NCBI GenBank assembly: GCA_964472855.1
Contig: CAYYMJ010000006.1
Span: 13,976 to 77,975 of the forward strand
Direction: 5' to 3'
Source: Tranquillimonas sp964472855
Lineage (GTDB): Bacteria; Pseudomonadota; Alphaproteobacteria; Rhodobacterales; Rhodobacteraceae
DNA: 64,000 bases
Shown here: positions 59,355 through 64,000 of the stretch, in pieces
Numbering within the stretch: the first letter of the stretch is position 1
How the letters are laid out: the number at the start of each line of letters is the position of its first letter
Made by a program: the position numbers and the translations under genes
The notes under the pieces: generated by a model
Databases searched by the model: none
Told to the model about the DNA's origin: nothing
What the model saw: only the letters and a program-made list of their open reading frames with translations

Positions 59355-60678
59355 TCGCTGGCCCCGGTCGCTGGCCTTTCGGCTGATGATCGTCTCGGGC
59401 ATGGTCAGCATCCTGGCGCTGGTGCTGACCGGGCTGATGCTGAACGGTTTGTTCCTTGCCAGCACCGAACGCCAGATCGACGACCTGCAATTCGATGACA
59501 AGCTGCATATCGAAAGCGCGCTGGCCTTTGACGACACTGGCACGCTGGCGCTGACCACGCCGCTGGAAACGCCGCTGTTCGTGACGCCGGGGTCGGGCTG
59601 GATCTGGCAGGTCTGGAAAGACGGCAGGGTCATAGCCCAGTCCGCATCGCTGCCCGACGGCGCCCTGATCGATGCGCCGCTGCAGCGCCACGGATATTAC
59701 CTGGGGCCGGGCGGGGCCGAGATGCGCGGCGGCGCCTGGCCGATCACCATCGGTGGCGACGACAGCTTTGTGCTGGCCCTGGGGCTGCCCCGGGCCGAGA
59801 TTGATCGGCAGGTCGGCGCATTCCGCCGCGCGATGATGACCACTCTGCTGGTTCTGGGCGTGCTGCTGGCCGTCGCGACCTTTGTGCAGGTGCGGCTGGG
59901 CCTGTCGCAACTGGCAGACCTGTCACGGTCGATCGGGCATATGCGCGTCGGCGCGCCGCCACCGCGGGCCCAGGACTGGCCGGTGGAAATCGCGCCGCTG
60001 GTCGAAGAGGTGGGCGCGCTGGTTGATCACAACGCCGCCCTTGTCGCCCGCGCCCGCCACGACGCGGCCGACCTTGCCCATTCGCTCAAGACCCCGCTGG
60101 CGGTGCTGCAAAGCCTCGCCGAAGACGCCACGCCCGCCCTGCGCAGCGATATCACCCAACAGACGCACCGGATGGACCACGCCATTCGCCGCAGCCGCAG
60201 CCGCAGTTCAACCGGCGGGACGGTCTGGGCCCGCACGCAGGTGCGCCCGGTGGTCGATGACCTGATCATGGCGCTGGACCGGTTGTTTCGCGACCGCAGC
60301 TTTCGCTATGAAAACCGCATTCCCGAGGGAACCGCCTTTTTCGGAGATCTCGCCGACCTTGACGAAATGCTGGGCAACCTGATGGAAAACGCCGCCAAGT
60401 GGACGGTGTCGACCATCATCGTGTCGGCCGAGAACGCGGACGAACCCGACCGGATCATCATGACGGTCGAAGATGACGGGCCGGGCATCGCGCCGGAAGA
60501 TGTCGAACGGGTTTTGCACCGGGGCATGCGGCTGGATGAAACCGTCGACGGACAAGGGATTGGCCTGGCCATCGTGTCGGACGTGGTCAGCCTTTATCGC
60601 GGCTCTTTCTGGCTGCAGCAGCGGCGCCCGCGCGGCACGGCAGCATGCCTCGACCTGCCGGGCCAGATCACCGACTGA
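59344..60678 (+). CDS. sensor histidine kinase
   Basis: A 444-residue PhoQ-like kinase. Two membrane helices (LMIVSGMVSILALVLTGLML and MMTTLLVLGVLLAVATFV) bracket a ~125-residue periplasmic sensor domain. Phospho-acceptor His246 lies in DLAHSLKTPLAVLQ, the N-box in LMENAAKW, G1 in DDGPGI and G2 in GQGIGLAIV. Translationally coupled to the regulator. Its last codons overlap a truncated gene on the other strand. Confidence 0.9.
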   Translation: MTVSRWPRSLAFRLMIVSGMVSILALVLTGLMLNGLFLASTERQIDDLQFDDKLHIESALAFDDTGTLALTTPLETPLFVTPGSGWIWQVWKDGRVIAQSASLPDGALIDAPLQRHGYYLGPGGAEMRGGAWPITIGGDDSFVLALGLPRAEIDRQVGAFRRAMMTTLLVLGVLLAVATFVQVRLGLSQLADLSRSIGHMRVGAPPPRAQDWPVEIAPLVEEVGALVDHNAALVARARHDAADLAHSLKTPLAVLQSLAEDATPALRSDITQQTHRMDHAIRRSRSRSSTGGTVWARTQVRPVVDDLIMALDRLFRDRSFRYENRIPEGTAFFGDLADLDEMLGNLMENAAKWTVSTIIVSAENADEPDRIIMTVEDDGPGIAPEDVERVLHRGMRLDETVDGQGIGLAIVSDVVSLYRGSFWLQQRRPRGTAACLDLPGQITD

Positions 60679-60877
60679 CCGGCGCCAAACACCAGCGCAA
60701 CGCTCCGAGGGGGTCTTGGGCCTCGCAGAACAATTCGTTGGCCACGGTACGACGGCTCAGCGGCCTGTCGGCAATCAGAAGGCGGCCCAACAGCGCCCAT
60801 GGCTGCCGGCCGCGAACCTTTGCCAACTCGCCGTCATCGCGAACGATTCTTGGCTTGCCCAGGGTCAAGATTTTCAA
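60668..60877 (-). pseudogene. truncated SARP/BTAD-type transcriptional regulator
   Basis: About 69 codons that match only the N-terminal winged-helix of SARP-type activators: LKILTLGKPRIVRDDGE, RQPWALLGRLLIADRPLSRRTVANELF, DPLGALRWCLA. Full-length relatives run to several hundred residues. The frame stops (PVSR) where it meets the histidine kinase 3' end. TTG at 60877 with AAGGA seven bases upstream looks like its start; GTG at 60901 is an alternative. It appears cut by a recombination junction and is probably non-functional. Confidence 0.65.
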
Positions 60878-61031
60878 CTGTCGTGATCCTTTGCTACGCA
60901 CCAGCGATGCTATCCCAGCACCGTGTGTGAAACCGTGTGCGTGTTGAAATGCTGTTTTTCAAATCCACCCACGTCTGTGCTCGCACCGGTGCGGCATGTA
61001 TTGGGCACTCAAAACAACCAAGGAAAATGAC

Positions 61032-61313
61032 ATGCCAAAATTCCTAGTCGAAAGAAACATCCCCGGCGCCGATATGCTTACGCCGGACGAGCTTTGCGAC
61101 ATCTCGGCCAAATCAAACTCAGTCGTTGACGGCCTTGGTGTCGCGTATGTCTGGCATCACAGCTACGTGGCGGGCGACAAAATTTATTGCGTTCACGAAG
61201 CCGACAGCGCGGACATCATCATCAGACGCGCCAGGGAAGGGGGCTTTCCGGCTGACATGCTGGTCGAGATTGCGGCAACCATTGGCCCGGAAACGGCAAA
61301 CAGGGCGCGTTAG
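61032..61313 (+). CDS. DUF4242 (SCO4226-like nickel-binding) protein
   Basis: A 93-residue ferredoxin-fold protein: MPKFLVERNIPGADMLT, VAYVWHHSYVAGDKIYCVHEA, and IIRRAREGGFPADMLVEI. Homologues bind nickel or are of unknown role and often sit next to a SARP-type regulator, as here with the truncated copy. AAGGAA seven bases before the ATG decides this start over one 12 codons earlier. Confidence 0.85.
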   Translation: MPKFLVERNIPGADMLTPDELCDISAKSNSVVDGLGVAYVWHHSYVAGDKIYCVHEADSADIIIRRAREGGFPADMLVEIAATIGPETANRAR

Positions 61314-61611
61314 AATCCCGCTGCCCGAAAGCCAACTCAGGTCAGGTTTTCGGGCAACCGGCAGTCGCCAAGATTGCAACCATGTGGAGAGGTCCGATTG
61401 GGCCTGCCAACCGCCCTGGGGCAGCGCAGTTCGCGAACAGCGCGCCAATTTTCTGCAGTCGCTGCACTTTTCAGTGTTTAGAGAGCCAAGGCATTATACA
61501 TTTTGGACTGTGAGACAGACAATAGGCACACATCCCAACGCCGGTTCGCAAAATGATTCGGTCGAGAACAGCAGGCTGAATCAGATATCGACCGCGTGGC
61601 AAGACGCTGAG
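61314..61611. other. AT-richer intergenic stretch
   Basis: Between the convergent DUF4242 and YafY-type genes. No supportable gene, hairpin terminator or RNA was seen. Base composition is visibly less GC-rich than the left part of the window. Confidence 0.4.
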
Positions 61612-62307
61612 CTATTGCCCATCCCCTGTCGCATTTCTTAGCGCCGTCCAGTTCCTGATTAGTAGTTGTCGCTGTGCAGGATATTTCTCGTCCAACCGCT
61701 CCAACGACTTCACCCGGTCAGTTCTGAAATGCCTGAAATCGTGCCGGGACTCGCACCAGGCGACGATTAGGCGAACTTGGTCGAAATATGCAACAAATAG
61801 CGGCCATATCACGCGATACGACGTCACTTCCTTCGAGTCTGTGTAGTTAAGCCCCAGCTTGAATCGCTCTCGGATCGCCAGCCTTAGGTCGGCACCATCA
61901 AATCGCTCGCGAATGCCGGAACGGGCGGATACAGCGTGGACCCCGGCATCCAGAATAATCGGTTGCAGTTCCTTGGGAACAACCGCCGAAATCTTTGCAA
62001 ACAGATCGCGCGCGCCCCGCGCAAGCGATGCATCAGCGTATGTGGTGACCAAAGCTGCCCCCAACGCCGCGGCCTCCAATTCATCGGGGGTCAGCATCAG
62101 TGGCGGCATGTCGTATCCGTCATCCAGCACGTATCCGGTGCCAGCCTCGCCCGTGATGGGTATACCCTGTGCGATCAATTCCGCCGTGTCGCGATAAAGG
62201 GAGCGAAGAGAGATTTCCAGCTCGTCCGCCAGCTTGCGACCGGTGATCGGTACGCGCGACGCCCGAAGAATCTGGATGATTTGAAAGAGGCGTTCAGTCC
62301 TTCGCAT
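61612..62307 (-). CDS. YafY family HTH/WYL transcriptional regulator
   Basis: A 231-residue regulator. An N-terminal DeoR/HTH_11 winged helix (RLFQIIQILRASRVPITGRKLADEL, SLRSLYRDTAEL) is followed by GYVLDDGYDMPPLMLTPDELEA and a WYL domain (LGLNYTDSKEVTSYRVIWPL). Members respond to an unknown ligand and usually control a divergent gene, here the VOC protein 88 bp away. Confidence 0.9.
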   Translation of the reverse strand: MRRTERLFQIIQILRASRVPITGRKLADELEISLRSLYRDTAELIAQGIPITGEAGTGYVLDDGYDMPPLMLTPDELEAAALGAALVTTYADASLARGARDLFAKISAVVPKELQPIILDAGVHAVSARSGIRERFDGADLRLAIRERFKLGLNYTDSKEVTSYRVIWPLFVAYFDQVRLIVAWCESRHDFRHFRTDRVKSLERLDEKYPAQRQLLIRNWTALRNATGDGQ

Positions 62308-62395
62308 TTCTTTATCCTACCGCCACACTGCTGCCAGCATGGTGGCAGCAGGCATGGGTTACAGCAACGCAGAACTCCAAAAAAGGACGCCAAAA

Positions 62396-62797
62396 TTGAC
62401 CTTCTCTCCTGCCAACGCGGTTCTTTGGGCCGAAATTCCAGTGCGTGACATTGAACGAAGCATCGCGTTTTACAACGAAGTCTTTGGCTTTGGCCTTACC
62501 CGGCAAGAAGGTGGGCGAAACCCCATCTCGTTCATACAGACCTCTCCACAAGAAGGGGTTTCTGCTCATTTCTATCCTGGGACACCTGCGCGGGACGGTT
62601 CTGGTCCGACCGTACATTTGGCAGTCCCCGATGCCTTGGAAAAGGCATCGGCGCGTTTTGAAGCGGCTGGAGGAACACTCAAGTCACCAATCATTGACAT
62701 TCCTGCCGGACGGACTCAGTTGCCAAACGGACGGTTCTGTTATGCCATTGATCCTGACGGAAATTCAATTGCATTGTTCGAATCCGAAATCAAGTAG
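62396..62797 (+). CDS. VOC family protein, divergent partner of the YafY regulator
   Basis: A 133-residue VOC protein starting (L/M)TFSPANAVLWAEIPVRDIERS, with VHLAVPDALEKASARFEAAGG and CYAIDPDGNSIALFES. TTG at 62396 has AAAAAGGA eight bases upstream and starts at the family's usual N-terminus, so it is preferred over ATG at 62339, which lacks a ribosome site. Possibly a glyoxalase-like detoxification protein. Confidence 0.8.
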   Translation: MTFSPANAVLWAEIPVRDIERSIAFYNEVFGFGLTRQEGGRNPISFIQTSPQEGVSAHFYPGTPARDGSGPTVHLAVPDALEKASARFEAAGGTLKSPIIDIPAGRTQLPNGRFCYAIDPDGNSIALFESEIK

Positions 62798-62867
62798 GTC
62801 TTTCGACTTCTGGCTGGTGGTTTAGAACCGACGCGGTCGTCAAAAAATGTCAAAGGGGCATTTGAAT

Positions 62868-63263
62868 ATGGAAACGTTTAGCATTGTGGTACTGTCGATG
62901 TCAGGCCTATTGATTTTTACGCTGGCGGGGTTGTTGAGGCTCATAGACCCTGTCAAGAATTTCATGAAAAACTCGGGCATCAGACTCGGTAGCGACGTAA
63001 ACCTGATAAGCGAAGCCAGGGGTATGAGCTCGGTTATGATGTTCAGTGGTGTTGTCATAGCATCGGGGAGTATTATCACGGAATTGACCATGACCTCGCA
63101 TGTTGTCGCGGTCTTGCTGTTTCTTGGATACGCATTCGGGCGGTTACTTAGTATCGGATTGGATGGGAAGCCCAACAAACTGATTTTTATCGGGCTGACG
63201 AGCGAAGTGATTTTTGGGTCACTAAACGCATTCGGTTTGCTAGGTATCTTGGCCGGGGTGTGA
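62868..63263 (+). CDS. DUF4345-like four-helix membrane protein
   Basis: A 131-residue membrane protein with four hydrophobic segments: VVLSMSGLLIFTLAGLL, MSSVMMFSGVVIASGS, VVAVLLFLGYAFGRLLSIGLDG and FIGLTSEVIFGSLNAFGLLGI. GRLLSIGLDGKP is typical of DUF4345. The function is unknown. AAGGGG nine bases before the ATG at 62868 supports it over an ATG at 62847. Confidence 0.75.
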   Translation: METFSIVVLSMSGLLIFTLAGLLRLIDPVKNFMKNSGIRLGSDVNLISEARGMSSVMMFSGVVIASGSIITELTMTSHVVAVLLFLGYAFGRLLSIGLDGKPNKLIFIGLTSEVIFGSLNAFGLLGILAGV

Positions 63264-63601
63264 TTGGCCCAACAATCCTGAGCGGCTGCTCCGCCTACTT
63301 CACCTTCATAGCATTTGTTGCTCTGGTTACGCGCAACTTGAACAATATGGCGGGAATCAGGCCCGTTCGAACGGCATTGGCCTGTCTGGGGGTCTATTCG
63401 GGCACTCTTGGGGGCAGCGCGCGCGATATCACCGCCGACACCGGCTGGAGGATCATCCTTGATCGTGGGCTGGACATTTTCCAAGTGCCTTTAAGAAAGG
63501 ACGGATTTTCGCTTGGGGACCGGCTGCAGGAACTCCGGGCGATCAAGGGGCTTTATGTGACCCATGACAGGTTCATCCAGCAAGAAATCCAAGTCAAATG
63601 A
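63260..63601 (+). CDS. uncertain open frame overlapping the DUF4345 gene
   Basis: A GTG that overlaps the preceding stop (GTGA) opens a 113-codon frame with one hydrophobic segment (AYFTFIAFVALVT) and a charged C-terminus (DGFSLGDRLQELRAIKG). I do not recognise it. The overlap is suggestive, but the composition shows no strong coding bias and it may be chance or a decayed gene. Confidence 0.25.
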   Translation: MIGPTILSGCSAYFTFIAFVALVTRNLNNMAGIRPVRTALACLGVYSGTLGGSARDITADTGWRIILDRGLDIFQVPLRKDGFSLGDRLQELRAIKGLYVTHDRFIQQEIQVK

Positions 63602-63903
63602 AACCCCGTTCGATCAACATATTACTGCTGGACGGGGACCCGAGCGGTATCCGTGTGGCGCAAATTTCGATCTCCACCTTCCGGGCGATGACCTTTCGCC
63701 GCCAGGCAGCATGTGCGTAACGTTTTCGTTCTAGGATCATCGGAACGATCGTGCTTGGAAGCAACGCTCTTCGCTGACACCGAATTGCAAAGCAATACAA
63801 GGGACTTCGCCCCCTCTTGCTTCCACAGTGCTTCCACGGGCAACCCAAACGCAAAAAGCCTCCGGTGCGGGTGGCTTTCAAGCGTTGGATATTACGCCGG
63901 AAT
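63602..63903. other. gene-free stretch before the tRNA fragment
   Basis: No open frame here resembles a known protein and no repeat is visible. It would be the original host DNA downstream of the tRNA-fMet gene, or the remains of an older insertion. Confidence 0.4.
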
Positions 63904-63951
63904 TGGTTGCGGGGGTAGGATTTGAACCTACGACCTTCAGGTTATGAGCCG
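63904..63951 (-). mobile_element. attachment-site-like 3' fragment of initiator tRNA-fMet
   Basis: Read on the minus strand: GGCTCATAACC (anticodon CAU loop), GAAGGTCG, the T-arm GTAGGTTCAAATCCTAC, then CCCCGCAACCA with the encoded CCA end. This is the 3' half of a Rhodobacteraceae initiator tRNA. The 5' strand of the anticodon stem is already wrong (CTCGG where TCAGG is needed to pair with CCTGA), and no D-arm follows to the right. It is therefore an att-type remnant, not a tRNA gene. Confidence 0.8.
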
Positions 63952-64000
63952 AGATCCCCGTGATTCCAATAACTTAACAAACCCAATGTCTTAGATGACA

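Noticed and set aside
53833..60678. Type I secretion genes for the RTX protein next to it
   Set aside because: No HlyB-type ABC transporter or HlyD-type adaptor is present on either side; neighbours are PepSY/cytochrome b and a two-component system.
62840..63484. 214-codon minus-strand frame opposite the DUF4345 gene
   Set aside because: The plus strand has a four-helix membrane protein with a good ribosome site; the reverse translation shows no recognisable pattern.
63904..63980. Complete tRNA-Met gene
   Set aside because: The 5' half is missing: the sequence to the right has no D-arm or acceptor 5' strand, and the anticodon stem does not pair on that side.

Overview
The window reads as a GC-rich draft contig from an alphaproteobacterium, most likely a Rhodobacteraceae (Roseobacter-type) species. 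Reasons: product types and local gene orders familiar from that family (DUF3576 lipoprotein-leuS-lptE-holA; leucyl aminopeptidase-NlpC/P60-DUF2794; response regulator beside ribA; aminotransferase-ftsK-lolA), a LexA box of the alphaproteobacterial type (GAAC-N7-GAAC) and the mbfA ferritin/VIT fusion. Two runs of exactly 100 N (38915-39014, 48232-48331) mark scaffold gaps; the second one separates a leucyl aminopeptidase from a NlpC/P60 gene and truncates both.

Layout. 0.2-8.2 kb: a minus-strand one-carbon locus. An XRE-cupin regulator and a GFA-family gene are followed by five genes that each overlap the next by 4 bp: two FAD/GcvT dimethylglycine-sarcosine dehydrogenase-like enzymes, a LysE exporter, a homocysteine methyltransferase and a PPOX-fold protein. 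8.2-12.8 kb: free-methionine sulfoxide reductase, thiolase, STAS and anti-sigma ATPase partner-switching pair, gamma-glutamyltransferase, HspQ. 12.8-25.2 kb: housekeeping and envelope genes (AEC transporter, lytic transglycosylase lipoprotein, LolA, FtsK, aminotransferase, amidase, UbiH-type hydroxylase, Trm112-like, LON-domain protein, CnoX, ExoIII, VOC). 25.2-36.9 kb: OmpR-type regulator, RibA, L,D-transpeptidase, YggS, porin, DUF3576 lipoprotein, glycosyltransferase, LeuS-LptE-HolA-GST. 37-50 kb: hydrolases, S-formylglutathione hydrolase and class III alcohol dehydrogenase (formaldehyde detoxification), MbfA/TetR, EamA transporter, SOS-controlled ImuB, DUF2794, NlpC/P60, leucyl aminopeptidase. 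50-54.4 kb: carbonic anhydrase, SRPBCC, CoA-transferase and acyl-CoA dehydrogenase. 54.4-60.7 kb: PepSY-cytochrome b-membrane LuxR operon, a large secreted RTX protein, and a divergent two-component system.

The most striking gene is the 865-residue RTX protein at 55975-58572. Its VWA domain is not generic. It matches integrin beta I domains in order and spacing: a DLSGS MIDAS with an ADMIDAS aspartate pair, an F-x-DKP motif, a D-A-P-E motif, a STDAxxH motif and the DYP segment. It is fused to two RTX blocks separated by a cadherin-like repeat.

From about 60.7 kb to the right end the sequence is visibly less GC-rich. It starts with a truncated SARP-type regulator cut against the histidine kinase gene, carries small stress or unknown genes (DUF4242, YafY/WYL regulator with VOC partner, DUF4345), and ends at a 3' fragment of initiator tRNA-fMet without its 5' half. 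That is the signature of a tRNA-targeting integrated element whose body lies to the right of the window.

Intergenic repeats are abundant: four copies of a ~99-bp MITE-like element with GCGTTTYGYG termini, a recurring AAATATCCCC/GC-hairpin element at gene ends, A/T hairpins around TTTTTCGCAGAAAAA, and an untranslated triplication of the 3' end of a glutathione S-transferase gene.
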